A model generated the notes under the pieces. It had not been told where the DNA came from. It worked only from the letters and a program-made list of their open reading frames with translations, and did not search any database. This document shows, one piece after another, positions 1-9,653 of a DNA stretch of 64,000 bases. The translations under genes were made by a program, and so were the position numbers. Within the stretch, counting starts at the first letter, position 1, and each line of letters starts with the position of its first letter. The DNA is from JABMNT01 sp048262255 (GTDB lineage Bacteria > Pseudomonadota > Alphaproteobacteria > Rhodospirillales > Casp-alpha2): NCBI GenBank assembly GCA_048262255.1, contig JBLXFH010000002.1, positions 372,001 through 436,000 of the forward strand, in the 5' to 3' direction.

Positions 1-1
1 C

Positions 2-907
2 AGTTCCGCAAGCAAGGAAGTCCTCATTGGCTTTGACCAACCTTTTGTAATTATCGGCGAGCGGATCAATCCGACAGGACGCAAATTGCTGGCTGCTGAA
101 ATGGCGGAAGGCGATTACAGCCGGGTCGCTTCCGATGCCATGGCCCAGGTTGAAGCGGGCGCGCAAATGCTTGACGTTAATGCAGGTATTCCGTTGGCCG
201 ACGAGCCTAGAATTCTGGCGGAATGCATCCAGCTGGTGCAAAGCCTGACAGACGTTCCCCTATCCATCGATTCCTCCATTGTCGCAGCACTGGAATCCGG
301 CCTCGCTGTTTATCAGGGCAAGGCACTGGTTAATTCGGTGACCGGCGAAGAAGAGCGGCTTGAGAGCGTTTTGCCCCTGATCAGGAAATACGGGGCCGCT
401 GTGGTCGCGATCTCCAACGATGAGACGGGGATATCGGAAGACCCGGATGTCCGTTTTTCCATTGCCAAAAAAATTGTCGAGCGGGCCGAAGATCACGGTA
501 TCCCGCGCAGTGACGTCATCATTGATCCGCTGGTCATGCCGGTGGGCGCGCTGGCCGATGCCGGGAGGCAGGTTATGCATATCCTGCGGCGTCTTCGCGA
601 AGAACTGAAAGTCAACTCAACCTGTGGCGCCTCGAACTTCAGTTTCGGCCTGCCCAACCGACACGGAATGAATTCGGCTTTTCTATCCATGTCGATTGGC
701 GCCGGGTTGACGTCTGCCATCACCAACCCGCTGCACGAACCTGAAATGGCCGGGATCATGGGGGCCAACGTGGTTATGGGGCATGATCCCAATTGCAAGG
801 CCTGGATCCAGAAGTTCAGGGAACCGATGGAAGCTGGAGAGAGTGCAGCCAGGGGGCGGGGACGCCGCGAAAGCCGACGCCGACGCTCCAGCGCGGCGGC
901 TGGCTAA
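2..907 (+). CDS. methyltetrahydrofolate:corrinoid methyltransferase (partial, 5' end outside window)
   Basis: This is a pterin-binding (DHPS-fold) methyltransferase of the MtgA/AcsE/MetH-domain class. Such enzymes move a methyl group between a methylated corrinoid protein and tetrahydrofolate. The reading frame is open from the first base of the window. It passes through the diagnostic ERINPTGRK segment and then through DVNAGIP and the SIDSS strand, which are typical of the pterin-binding barrel. A TTG at base 86 is not the start, because conserved sequence lies upstream of it. The C-terminus is a low-complexity Arg/Ser tail containing RRRR. The next gene starts 12 bases after the stop and encodes the corrinoid activator, so the two are one operon. 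The corrinoid protein and the first methyltransferase are expected upstream, outside the window. The methyl donor is unknown; glycine betaine or a methylamine is an inference. Confidence 0.85.
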   Translation, partial: SSASKEVLIGFDQPFVIIGERINPTGRKLLAAEMAEGDYSRVASDAMAQVEAGAQMLDVNAGIPLADEPRILAECIQLVQSLTDVPLSIDSSIVAALESGLAVYQGKALVNSVTGEEERLESVLPLIRKYGAAVVAISNDETGISEDPDVRFSIAKKIVERAEDHGIPRSDVIIDPLVMPVGALADAGRQVMHILRRLREELKVNSTCGASNFSFGLPNRHGMNSAFLSMSIGAGLTSAITNPLHEPEMAGIMGANVVMGHDPNCKAWIQKFREPMEAGESAARGRGRRESRRRRSSAAAG

Positions 908-918
908 AGGCCGTTCAG

Positions 919-2937
919 GTGGACGAGGCGCTCGTTGTCTTTCAGCCTTCCGGAAAACGGGGGCGGTTTCCTGTTGGCACCCCTCTTCTTGACTGTGCCC
1001 GTAAACTCAATGTCGATATAGACAGCATTTGTGGCGGGCGCGGGATATGTGGGCGCTGCCAGATCGAAGTTGGTAACGGCGACTACGCGTCTTTATCCAT
1101 TACCAGTTCGTCGGATCATCTCTCCCCCATCAGCAATCCCGAACAGAAATATGACCAGCGGCGCACCCTGAAGCCCGGGCGACGCTTGAGCTGTCATGCC
1201 AAACTGACGGGCGATGTCGTTATTGACGTCCCGCCGGAAAGCCAGATTCACAAGCAGATTGTCCGCAAACGGGCAGAGGTCCGCGACATCAAGCTGGACC
1301 CGGCAATTCGCCTGCATTACGTCGAAGTGGAAGAACCCACACTCAGCACTCAAAGCGGCGATCTGGAACGGCTTCTTGCCGCTCTCAAAACCCAATGGGG
1401 CCTGACGGACCTGGAGGAAGTCGATATCCGGGCCTTACAGCGCGTCCAGAGTTGCCTGCGCAAAGGCGACTGGAAAGTTACCGTGGCTGTGCATCGCGGC
1501 GCACGCATCACCGCCATTTGGCCAGGCTTTCATGATAAGGCCTATGGTCTGGCGTTCGATATCGGCACGACAACGATCGCCGTCCATTTATGTAACTTGT
1601 CGAGCGGTGCCGTGATCGCATCCGATGGCATGATGAACCCGCAAATCCGATTTGGTGAAGATCTGATGAGCCGCGTATCCTATGTCATGATGAACCCCGG
1701 CAGCGAAGTCGAACTAACCCGATCCATCCGGGCCGGCATCAACAGCCTGATACACAATGTACGCACAGAAGCTGGAGTCGATGCGGACAATATTCTGAAT
1801 ATAACCATCGTTGGCAATCCGATCATGCATCACCTGTTACTGGGCATTGATCCGACGGAACTGGGCGGCGCCCCCTTTCCATTAGCGACCAATTCCGGCA
1901 TGACCCTGTGGGCAACCGAGCTGGAGATAACCGAAACCAGCCCCGACGCCCGGGTTTATATCCTGCCTTGCATTGCCGGACATGTGGGTGCGGATACGGC
2001 AGGTGTGATCCTTTCGGAAGGCCCGCATCTGAAAGAGGAAATCACCCTGATTGTCGATGTGGGAACCAACGCGGAAATCGTGCTTGGCAACAAGGATCGC
2101 TTGTTGGCCGCATCGTCCCCTACCGGCCCGGCCTTCGAAGGCGCCCAAATCAGTTGCGGGCAACGCGCCGCCCCCGGTGCCATTGAACGGGTCCGCATTG
2201 ATAAAGAAACCCTTGAGCCTCGCTTCAAGGTCGTTGGTTGCGACCTGTGGTCCGATGAACCGGGCTTTGATGCCGAGATCCAGTCGACCGATGTGACCGG
2301 CATTTGCGGGTCCGGTATTATTGAGGCCGTTGGGGAAATGTATCTGACCGGTATTTTGTCGACAGACGGCGTAATCAGCGGCGGTGCTGCCAATCGCTCG
2401 CCACGCATCAAGGCCGACGGGCGAACCTATCGCTATGTGTTCATAGAACGCGACAATGAAATTTCCATCAATCAGACGGATATTCGGGCCATCCAGCTGG
2501 CAAAAGCGGCGCTCTATGCCGGTTCACAGTTACTCATGGACAAACTGGGTATTGATCAGATAGACAGGATCATTATGGCTGGGGCTTTCGGCAGCCATAT
2601 CGACACAAAGTATGCCCTTCTTCTGGGCATGATCCCCGATTGTCTTCCGCAGAATGTCACATCAGCCGGAAACGCCGCCGGAACCGGGGCCCACATCGCT
2701 CTGGTCAACCAAAGCGCCCGCGATGAAATCCAATGCCTTGTCCGGCGTATTGAGAAAATAGAAACCGCCATTGAACCAGACTTTCAGAACTATTTTGTTC
2801 AGGCCATGGCCATCCCCCATAAAACGCACCCCTTTTCAAAACTGGCCAGCACCATGGATTTACCAATACCGGGACAATATGCCCCGGAAACAACAACCAC
2901 ATCGCGCCGCAGCCGGAGGCGACGGCGAGCATCTTGA
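919..2937 (+). CDS. ASKHA-domain corrinoid reactivation protein with N-terminal 2Fe-2S domain (RACo/RamA-like, DUF4445)
   Basis: Proteins of this family use ATP and an iron-sulfur cluster to reduce inactive Co(II) corrinoid back to Co(I) in methyltransferase systems. Residues 1-100 form a plant-type 2Fe-2S domain with Cys at about 38, 44, 47 and 92 (C-x5-C-x2-C, then LSCHAK). The later part has the ASKHA phosphate-binding segments FDIGTTT and VDVGTNAE and the GAFGSH motif near the end. I chose GTG at 919: it has AAAGG eight bases upstream, lies 12 bases after the preceding stop, and puts the ferredoxin domain right at the N-terminus. The longer frame from 793 would overlap the methyltransferase gene. 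The protein ends in an Arg-rich tail (RRSRRRRR), like its upstream neighbour. Confidence 0.88.
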   Translation: MDEALVVFQPSGKRGRFPVGTPLLDCARKLNVDIDSICGGRGICGRCQIEVGNGDYASLSITSSSDHLSPISNPEQKYDQRRTLKPGRRLSCHAKLTGDVVIDVPPESQIHKQIVRKRAEVRDIKLDPAIRLHYVEVEEPTLSTQSGDLERLLAALKTQWGLTDLEEVDIRALQRVQSCLRKGDWKVTVAVHRGARITAIWPGFHDKAYGLAFDIGTTTIAVHLCNLSSGAVIASDGMMNPQIRFGEDLMSRVSYVMMNPGSEVELTRSIRAGINSLIHNVRTEAGVDADNILNITIVGNPIMHHLLLGIDPTELGGAPFPLATNSGMTLWATELEITETSPDARVYILPCIAGHVGADTAGVILSEGPHLKEEITLIVDVGTNAEIVLGNKDRLLAASSPTGPAFEGAQISCGQRAAPGAIERVRIDKETLEPRFKVVGCDLWSDEPGFDAEIQSTDVTGICGSGIIEAVGEMYLTGILSTDGVISGGAANRSPRIKADGRTYRYVFIERDNEISINQTDIRAIQLAKAALYAGSQLLMDKLGIDQIDRIIMAGAFGSHIDTKYALLLGMIPDCLPQNVTSAGNAAGTGAHIALVNQSARDEIQCLVRRIEKIETAIEPDFQNYFVQAMAIPHKTHPFSKLASTMDLPIPGQYAPETTTTSRRSRRRRRAS

Positions 2938-3029
2938 GTTGTAATTTTCCTGAACATTGCTAAAACTTGCTGACGGTTCATCTGTGGCTTTTTTCAAAGC
3001 CAATTCCTGCTCGAAAAGTCTATAGCACC

Positions 3030-3824
3030 ATGACCTTGCTGCTCGCCAAAATTTTGATCTCAGTTATTGTCGTTTTAGGGCTTTCCTGGATTGCAGAACA
3101 TGTAAATCCGCGCATTGCCGGAATCCTCTCTGGCATGCCTTTGGGCGCTGTATTGGTTTTGTTTTTTGTCGGCCTTGAACTGGGACCCGAGTTTGCAACA
3201 GAAAGCGCCCTGTACGCCATCCCGTCAATCACCGCGACCCTGGCTTTTGCGCTGGGTTATTATTTTGCCTCACGGATCAAAAGTTCGGTTTCTCCACTGT
3301 TGAGCACGTTGTGTGGCCTGATTTGTTATTTTACCATTGCGGGCGGGCTCAAATCCATCACCTTTGATTTACCCCTGGGTATTGGGTTGTCCTTAATCGC
3401 CTTGTCTCTCACGGCTTATTTTTTCCGCTCCAGCGAAACCAGTAAGATACAAAAGAAAATTCGCATGACATTCCCACGCATGTTGTTTCGCTCGGCAATG
3501 GCCGCAGGTTTTGTTGTGGCAATCACCACCTTTGCCGATTTGACCGGACCAAAATGGTCAGGCCTTCTGATCGGCTTTCCGATGACGTTTTTACCGTTTT
3601 TGCTGATCATCCACATGACCTATTCCGGGGAACAGGTTCGCACCATTATTCGTAATTTCCCCTTGGGCCTTGCCGGGCTGCTTTGTTTTCTGATTATCAC
3701 CACTCAGACCATCCCCTTATTAGGTGTAAATCTATCCATTCTGGTCGCTCTTGGGGGCGCTCTCTGCTATCTGAGTCTGCTCGGCATGGTGCTTAATCGT
3801 TTCAAACCGGCGCCCGCTGAATAA
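3030..3824 (+). CDS. multi-pass membrane protein of unknown function
   Basis: I do not recognise a named family. The 264-residue product is almost entirely hydrophobic, with roughly eight to ten predicted membrane segments, and has a conserved-looking ERVNP-like motif (EHVNPRIAGILSGMPLG) early on that recalls small transporter repeats. A frame open from 2967 exists, but ATG at 3030 puts the first membrane helix at the N-terminus and is the more natural start. The stop overlaps the start of the MATE transporter by one base (TAATG), so the two are translationally coupled and probably work together. It lies 92 bases after the corrinoid activator in the same direction. Confidence 0.7.
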   Translation: MTLLLAKILISVIVVLGLSWIAEHVNPRIAGILSGMPLGAVLVLFFVGLELGPEFATESALYAIPSITATLAFALGYYFASRIKSSVSPLLSTLCGLICYFTIAGGLKSITFDLPLGIGLSLIALSLTAYFFRSSETSKIQKKIRMTFPRMLFRSAMAAGFVVAITTFADLTGPKWSGLLIGFPMTFLPFLLIIHMTYSGEQVRTIIRNFPLGLAGLLCFLIITTQTIPLLGVNLSILVALGGALCYLSLLGMVLNRFKPAPAE

Positions 3825-5143
3825 TGTTGCGAATTACGGATTGGGATCGCCAAACCTGGCGTCTCGTCATTCCTATTATATTAACAAATGTGACGGTGCC
3901 AATCCTGGGCGTTGTCGATACCGCCGTTGTTGGACATTTGCCGGGACCGGAATATTTAGGCGCGGTTGCCGTCGGCTCACTAATTTTCAGCATTATCTAT
4001 TCTAGCATGCTGTTCCTGCGCATGGGAACAACCGGGCTCACCGCACAGTCACTGGGAGCCGAAGACCATGGCGAGGTTCGGGCCTGGGTCGTTCGGGGGG
4101 TTGTCCTGTCTTTTGCCATTGGCGCGCTGCTGATTGCCGCCCAAAGTCTGATCGGCGCGCTGCTTCTTGGCTGGGTTGGGGCCAGTGATGACGTCCGGCC
4201 ATTAGCCGAAGACTATTTTTATATCCGCATTTGGAGCGCGCCGGCGACCCTGCTCAATTTTGCCATTCTCGGCTGGTTTCTGGGTATTCAAAAACCAAAG
4301 GCAGCGCTTTTGACTCAAGCCCTACTCAACGGGATCAATATCGTTCTCGATCTGTGGTTTGTCATCGGCCTTGATTTAGGTGTTGCCGGGGTCGCCATGG
4401 CAACCGTCATTGCCGAATTTACGGGCGGGTTCTTCGGGCTTTATCTGGTCTATCGCAATGCACTGCCGTTGGCTGATCGTTGGGATTTCAAGCGCGCCCT
4501 CGAAAAAGACAAACTTTTACGCATGCTGCGGGTCAACAGCGATATTTTCATCCGCTCCCTCTGCCTGCAGGGTTCCATCTTTTTGTTCACATCACATGGC
4601 GCTCGGCAGGGCGATGTTATTCTCGCTTCCAATGCAATCCTGCTGCAGTTTACCGTCTTCAGCGCTTATGCACTGGATGCTTTTGCCAATGCCGCCGAGG
4701 CTCTTGCCGGAAAAGCCTATGGAGCCGGAAACAGAAATGATTTTCGCGCCGCTGTGATCGCTTCAAGCCGCTGGGCACTGGTTTTTTCGCTGTTTTTCAT
4801 GGCCCTTTATGCGGCAGCAGGGCCTTTGATCATCGATGCCCTGACATCTGTTGAAGAAGTCCGCCAGACCACGCGCCTCTATTTACCCTGGCTGGTCGTC
4901 TCTCCGGTCATCGCCGTCTGGAGTTTTCAGTTGGATGGTATTTACATCGGGGCGACAAAAACCGTTGCCATGCGCAACACCATGATCATTTCCCTGGCGG
5001 TTTTTTATCCCTGTCTGCTGCTGTTGATGCCAAGCATGGGTAATCACGGCCTATGGCTCGCCTTCATGATCTTCTTCGCCATGCGCGGGATCACGCTGGG
5101 TATCTGGTATCCGCGTGTGGAAAGAGACTTAAAAGCCGTTTAG
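3824..5143 (+). CDS. MATE family efflux transporter (DinF-like)
   Basis: This 439-residue protein has the twelve-helix pattern of MATE exporters. The first helix carries the family segment PIILTNVTVPILGVVDTAVV, followed by GHL and the MGTTGLTAQ stretch typical of the DinF branch. Such proteins exchange Na+ or H+ for organic cations across the inner membrane. It starts on the last base of the preceding membrane-protein stop codon. At its 3' end the TAG stop overlaps the TAA stop of the convergent regulator gene by four bases. The substrate cannot be told from sequence. Confidence 0.88.
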   Translation: MLRITDWDRQTWRLVIPIILTNVTVPILGVVDTAVVGHLPGPEYLGAVAVGSLIFSIIYSSMLFLRMGTTGLTAQSLGAEDHGEVRAWVVRGVVLSFAIGALLIAAQSLIGALLLGWVGASDDVRPLAEDYFYIRIWSAPATLLNFAILGWFLGIQKPKAALLTQALLNGINIVLDLWFVIGLDLGVAGVAMATVIAEFTGGFFGLYLVYRNALPLADRWDFKRALEKDKLLRMLRVNSDIFIRSLCLQGSIFLFTSHGARQGDVILASNAILLQFTVFSAYALDAFANAAEALAGKAYGAGNRNDFRAAVIASSRWALVFSLFFMALYAAAGPLIIDALTSVEEVRQTTRLYLPWLVVSPVIAVWSFQLDGIYIGATKTVAMRNTMIISLAVFYPCLLLLMPSMGNHGLWLAFMIFFAMRGITLGIWYPRVERDLKAV

Positions 5144-6108
5144 TTGGCTATGTTGCGTTCCTGCGAGGGGGTGCGCTTGTAGTATTCCCGGTAACATTTG
5201 GAAAAATGCGAGGCGGAAACAAATCCGGCAGCCAAGGCAATACTGAGGATTGGCAGGCTGGTTTGCGATAAAAGGAAGCGGGCCCGCTTTAAGCGCAATT
5301 CCAGATAATAGCGGGTCGGCGCATTCTTCATGTATTTGCGAAACAGGCGCTCAAGTTGCCGGGTCGAAAGCCCCACTTGACGGGCCAGCCCGGCGCAGGT
5401 CAGCGGTTCTTCCAGATTTTCTTCCATCAATGCCACAACGGCCAGCAATTTTGGGTGCGCCACACCCAGACGGCTGCGCAGTTCCATACGCTGCGACTCA
5501 TTGCCATCGCGAATACGGTGATGAAGCATCTCGTCTGCCACATCCGCCGCAATATGATTGCCCTGCTGAATGGAAATCCAGTTGAGCATCATATCCAGCG
5601 CAGCCGTGCCGCCCGCACAGGTATAGCGGTTGCGATCGTTCTCGAACAATTCAGACGTGACCTCCAGGTCCGGGAACTCCTCGGTCAAGGCGATCAGGTT
5701 TTCCCAATGGATGGTGCAACTGTAATTATCCAGCAACCCGGCTTTCGCCATAATATGGGTCCCTGTGCAAATCCCACCGATGCCGGTGCCATGGGAAGCC
5801 ATATGGCGCAGGCGGCTCAAAAGGGGTTTTCCACAATACTGATGGGCATCCAGCCCAGCACAGACAAACACCGCATGCAGGTTTTTCGCGTCCTCAATAC
5901 TGCCATCAACATTCAGGGAGACACCGTTTGATGCGATCACAGCTTCGCCGTCCAGCGAGTAGATGGAGCCGCTGTAGAGCGGTTCGTCGGAAACCCTGTT
6001 GGCCAACCGAAGAGGTTCGACCGCTGAGGTAAAGCCGATCATCGAAAATTCAGGGACAAGGATAAAGCCAACACGATGGGTACGGCTATTGCCATCGTCT
6101 CCAAACAT
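5140..6108 (-). CDS. GlxA/GbdR-like AraC-family transcriptional regulator
   Basis: The 322-residue protein has an N-terminal DJ-1/PfpI-like (class I amidotransferase-like) domain at about residues 10-175, with a CTGTH nucleophile-elbow-like segment. A C-terminal AraC double helix-turn-helix follows at about residues 215-320, with LARQVGLSTRQLERLF and IALAAGFVSASHFSKCYR. This architecture includes GbdR, ArgR and CdhR, which activate glycine betaine, arginine and carnitine catabolism. It lies between a corrinoid-methyltransferase locus and a polyamine-type ABC importer, so control of a methylated-amine pathway is plausible, but that is an inference. It is transcribed in the same direction as the ABC operon, 118 bases beyond its last gene, and converges on the MATE gene with a four-base overlap of stop codons. 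Confidence 0.85.
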   Translation of the reverse strand: MFGDDGNSRTHRVGFILVPEFSMIGFTSAVEPLRLANRVSDEPLYSGSIYSLDGEAVIASNGVSLNVDGSIEDAKNLHAVFVCAGLDAHQYCGKPLLSRLRHMASHGTGIGGICTGTHIMAKAGLLDNYSCTIHWENLIALTEEFPDLEVTSELFENDRNRYTCAGGTAALDMMLNWISIQQGNHIAADVADEMLHHRIRDGNESQRMELRSRLGVAHPKLLAVVALMEENLEEPLTCAGLARQVGLSTRQLERLFRKYMKNAPTRYYLELRLKRARFLLSQTSLPILSIALAAGFVSASHFSKCYREYYKRTPSQERNIAN

Positions 6109-6226
6109 CGCAGCACCTTTCGCTCAAACGCAACAGCATGCGGCCCCCGACTAACTTGTCGTAATCAGGTTATCTTCTGCGAAAGGTTAACTTAAATCAA
6201 TCCGGAAAAACGGGTTTCCCGTCGTC

Positions 6227-7078
6227 TTATCCGGGGCTCATTCCCCGCAGGCGCTCGCTGCGTCGACGCAGCAACTCGAGCGTCGCCAGCAGGGCAATGG
6301 AAATAATTACAAGAATGGTGGCAACAGCCAGAATTGTCGGGCTGATTTGTTCGCGAATACCGGACCACATCTGGCGCGGAATGGTGCGTTGCTCAAATCC
6401 CGCAAGGAACAGAACCACCACAACTTCGTCAAACGACGTGATAAAAGCAAACAAAGCGCCGGAAATAACACCCGGAAGGATCAAAGGCATGATCACCTTG
6501 AAAAACGTTGTTGTCGGTGTCGCGCCCAGATTGGCCGAGGCCCGGACCAGAGACTGGTCAAAGCCGACCAAAGTGGCCGTTACCGTAATCACAACGAAAG
6601 GCGTGCCCAGCGCCGTATGCGCCAGAATGATTCCGAGATATGTCTGGTCAAGGCCAATATTCGAATAGAAAAAATACATGCCAGCGGCGGAAATAATCAG
6701 CGGCACAATCATTGGCGAAATCAGGATGCCCATCATCAATGATCGATAGGGCATATGCGGTTTGCTCAGGCCAAGTGCTGCCAAAGTGCCCAGAACCGTT
6801 GCAAAAATCGTTGCAAAAATTGCAATGATGAAGCTGTTCTTAATGGAGTGGGTCCATTGTGTATTGTTAATGAAGTCCTCATACCATTTCAGCGAATAGG
6901 CGTCCGGATCAAGAGCCAGCATGCCCGGCGTAAACGTGAAATAAGGCTCCACGTTGAAACTCAGAGGAATGATCACCAGAATTGGCAAGATGAGGAACAG
7001 GAAGATACAGCCACACAGGAAACGGAACCCGTAATACCAGGTGGTTTCTAAAGGGCCTGCGTAGGAAGGTAGTGCCAT
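6227..7078 (-). CDS. ABC transporter permease, PotC-like
   Basis: Inner-membrane permease of a spermidine/putrescine-type importer, 283 residues with six predicted helices. It carries the EAA-loop region (ASANLGATPTTTFFKVIMPLILPG) that contacts the ATPase. It is the last gene of a four-gene importer operon on the minus strand, starting four bases after the stop of the partner permease. The subtype also serves glycine betaine-like, opine and other small cations in alphaproteobacteria. Substrate is not determined here. Confidence 0.88.
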   Translation of the reverse strand: MALPSYAGPLETTWYYGFRFLCGCIFLFLILPILVIIPLSFNVEPYFTFTPGMLALDPDAYSLKWYEDFINNTQWTHSIKNSFIIAIFATIFATVLGTLAALGLSKPHMPYRSLMMGILISPMIVPLIISAAGMYFFYSNIGLDQTYLGIILAHTALGTPFVVITVTATLVGFDQSLVRASANLGATPTTTFFKVIMPLILPGVISGALFAFITSFDEVVVVLFLAGFEQRTIPRQMWSGIREQISPTILAVATILVIISIALLATLELLRRRSERLRGMSPG

Positions 7079-7082
7079 GATC

Positions 7083-8345
7083 TTATCCCAGCCTCATATT
7101 ATCGATACCAACGATTTTGTTATACAGGAGATAGAGCCCCAGAACCGACGCCAGTAACAAGGCCCCAAGCGCTCCGGCCAGCCCCCAGTTCAAAGACGAC
7201 TGCATATGATAGGCAATCTGATTGGAAATTAACGTGCCGCTGGTGCCGCCAACCAAGGCTGGCGTGATGTAGTAACCAATCGATAGAATAAACACGAGAA
7301 TACTGCCCGCACCAATTCCGGAAAGGGTTTGCGGCATATAGACCCGAACGAAAGCGACAACCGGGTTCGCCCCCATAGAGAGCGCCGCCCGCATATAGGA
7401 AGGCGGAATGGTTTTCATGACGCTGTAAAGCGGCAACACCATGAACGGCAGCAGAATATGCGTCATCGCGATGACGGTTCCGGCCAGATTGTGAATAAGC
7501 TGCAGACGATTGTTATCGTCAATGAGGCCGAAGAAGACAAACAAGTCGTTCAGAACCCCTTGTGACTGAAGCATGGCAATCCACGCCGTCGTCCGCACCA
7601 GCAATGATGTCCAGAACGGTAACAGAACAAAGATCATCAGGAGGTTGGAATAACGGAGCGGCAGGGTCGCCAGCAAATAGGAAATCGGATAGGCGAGAAT
7701 GATGCAGATAACCGTGATGGCCAAACTGATGGCAAAAGTCCGGAGAAACAGTTTTCCATAAATTTGCCGGGTTTCCGGCTGCATGACAATTTCATTGTTT
7801 TCGTCATATTTCATATCCACTGCGTTCAGATAATAACTCGCGGTATATGAGGCGGTATTACGCTCGATGACCGTCCAGGTCGCGAGATCGCCCCATTTTT
7901 TATTCATTTTAAGGACTTTTTCCTTATAGGGCCCTTCTTCTACACGTGCGGCCTTACGGGCGGAGCCGGTGATCAGGCTGCGCATGCCTGATTTTTCATA
8001 GTTCAGACGGGTCCCGACCTTGCCGATTTCGCGAGATTTCGCCCCGGCTTGCAAGTCTGCAACCAGCGCCGCAAAGACAGGCTCATCGGGAACATCCTGG
8101 CCGTCCCAGGCTTTTAAGGCTTCCGTCGTTTTTGGCATCAACGTCTTGACCTGCCAGTTATCGACACTGCGCATAGTCATATCAAAAATCGGGACGATGA
8201 AAGAAAACATGATAAAAATAAACAGGGGCGCAACCAAAAACAGGGCGCGCATTTTGTTTTTGCGCATGGCGCGATTGAGGCTGGCTTTAAGAGGGGTTCC
8301 GTCGGCCGCAAGAACCGGTCCATCCTGGATATTTCCGTCCGCCAT
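7083..8345 (-). CDS. ABC transporter permease, PotB-like, with large extracytoplasmic insert
   Basis: Second permease of the polyamine-type importer, 420 residues, much longer than the roughly 280-residue E. coli PotB. The first helix lies at about residues 33-53. It is followed by a hydrophilic stretch of about 130 residues (to about residue 195) before the remaining helices. This insert should face the periplasm and may touch the binding protein. The EAA loop is present (ALSMGANPVVAFVRVYMPQTLSG). Long PotB-like permeases of this kind form a known subgroup. Confidence 0.87.
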   Translation of the reverse strand: MADGNIQDGPVLAADGTPLKASLNRAMRKNKMRALFLVAPLFIFIMFSFIVPIFDMTMRSVDNWQVKTLMPKTTEALKAWDGQDVPDEPVFAALVADLQAGAKSREIGKVGTRLNYEKSGMRSLITGSARKAARVEEGPYKEKVLKMNKKWGDLATWTVIERNTASYTASYYLNAVDMKYDENNEIVMQPETRQIYGKLFLRTFAISLAITVICIILAYPISYLLATLPLRYSNLLMIFVLLPFWTSLLVRTTAWIAMLQSQGVLNDLFVFFGLIDDNNRLQLIHNLAGTVIAMTHILLPFMVLPLYSVMKTIPPSYMRAALSMGANPVVAFVRVYMPQTLSGIGAGSILVFILSIGYYITPALVGGTSGTLISNQIAYHMQSSLNWGLAGALGALLLASVLGLYLLYNKIVGIDNMRLG

Positions 8346-8403
8346 TTTTACTTCCTCAATTTCTTAATTTCTCAAGTATTCAAAGACAAAGGCTGATCTG
8401 AAC

Positions 8404-8424
8404 AGCGGGGGCTAAGCCCCCGCT
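8404..8424 (-). terminator. intercistronic GC-rich hairpin downstream of the binding-protein gene
   Basis: A perfect nine-base-pair stem AGCGGGGGC / GCCCCCGCT closes a three-base loop, 16 bases past the stop of the binding-protein gene and before the permease gene. No T-run follows on the minus strand, so it probably stabilises the upstream mRNA or partly attenuates transcription, rather than ending it. This would make binding protein more abundant than permease, as is common in ABC importer operons. Confidence 0.6.
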
Positions 8425-8439
8425 ATTCAAACCATTAAC

Positions 8440-9537
8440 CTACTGGAGCAGCCAAGCGGCGAAACGCTCGTTCATTTCGTCGCCATTATCAGCCCACCAG
8501 CTAAAGCCGGTCATGAAGCCCTGATCCACATACTGGGTTGGCATGTGCGGTGCCATTTCGATCCCCAAAGTGGCGTGCGTGGAAACCATCGGAGCCGATG
8601 ATTTGCGTGCAGGACCATAGGAAATGTATTTTGCCTGATCGGCCAGACGCTGCGTATCCGTTGCAAATTTTACGAATTTGAGCACTTCGTCCACTTGCTT
8701 GCCATCAGCCGGAATTGCCCAGCCATCAATATCGAGAGCCTGACCGTCCCAAAGCATGGCGAGCGGCTGTTTCTCTTCAACAATCGCCGAGAACAGACGG
8801 CCATTATAACCGGTACCGAAGACAACTTCGCCGTCAGCCAGAAGCTGAGCCGGAACAGCGCCTTCCGTCCACCAGATCACATCGTCCTTGATGGTCGCCA
8901 GTTTCTTGAATGCCCGGTCTTTGCCTGCGTCGGTGTCCAGAACGTCATAAACCTCGGCAACCGGAACTCCATCAGCAATCAGAGCCCACTCAAGGTTATA
9001 CTTCGGGCTTTTCTGAAGAGTCCGCTTGCCAGGGAAATTCTTAGTATCAAACACATCGGCCATGGTTGTCGGAACTTTACCATTCCAGGCATCGACATCG
9101 GTACGATAAGCGAAGGCCGTCGAATAGATAATCTGCGGGATAAAGCACTCGGAAAGCAGGGTGCCTTCAAAGAAATCTTTCGACGCCGGCGTTCCATCAG
9201 GAGCTGCAGCCATTTCCTTATCGATATCGATCGGGCGGAAAATACCTTCATCACAGCCCGTAATCGCATCGGCCAGAACAACGTCAACCAAATCCCAGGT
9301 AACATTGCCGGATTCGGTCTGGGCGCGCATTTCAGCCAGGCCACCGCTGTAATCGATGGAATTGATCGTGACACCGGTTTTTTCGCTGTAAGGTTTGTGA
9401 TAGGCGTTCATTTGGCTTGCTGTATAGGCTCCGCCCCATGATACGACATTCAAGTCAACAGCTTGAGCGGCTGAAGTCAGGCCCACGAAGGCCAAACCGG
9501 CAACCGCCAATGTTGAACATTTAAGCAATTTCTTCAT
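8440..9537 (-). CDS. ABC transporter substrate-binding protein, PotD-like
   Basis: Periplasmic solute-binding protein of the spermidine/putrescine class, 365 residues. It begins with a Sec signal peptide: MKKLLKC, a hydrophobic core, then AQA before the mature sequence VDLNVVSWGG. I chose ATG at 9537 because AAGGAG lies nine bases upstream and the signal peptide starts there; the frame is open for a further 51 codons upstream without meaning. It is the second gene of the importer operon, between the ATPase and the permeases. The ligand is inferred only by class (polyamine or a similar cationic or zwitterionic amine). Confidence 0.88.
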   Translation of the reverse strand: MKKLLKCSTLAVAGLAFVGLTSAAQAVDLNVVSWGGAYTASQMNAYHKPYSEKTGVTINSIDYSGGLAEMRAQTESGNVTWDLVDVVLADAITGCDEGIFRPIDIDKEMAAAPDGTPASKDFFEGTLLSECFIPQIIYSTAFAYRTDVDAWNGKVPTTMADVFDTKNFPGKRTLQKSPKYNLEWALIADGVPVAEVYDVLDTDAGKDRAFKKLATIKDDVIWWTEGAVPAQLLADGEVVFGTGYNGRLFSAIVEEKQPLAMLWDGQALDIDGWAIPADGKQVDEVLKFVKFATDTQRLADQAKYISYGPARKSSAPMVSTHATLGIEMAPHMPTQYVDQGFMTGFSWWADNGDEMNERFAAWLLQ

Positions 9538-9653
9538 TGAATATTCTCCTTGTTTGATACGATTGGATTTTTCAATTAATCCCCCTGCTCTGCTCATTGT
9601 CCTGTTCACAGGTTCATCCGAGCGGGGCGCAAGAGAGTTACCCTGATTTATCG

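Noticed and set aside
8695..9441. Plus-strand frame of 248 codons
   Set aside because: Antisense to the binding-protein gene; no start signal or family match.
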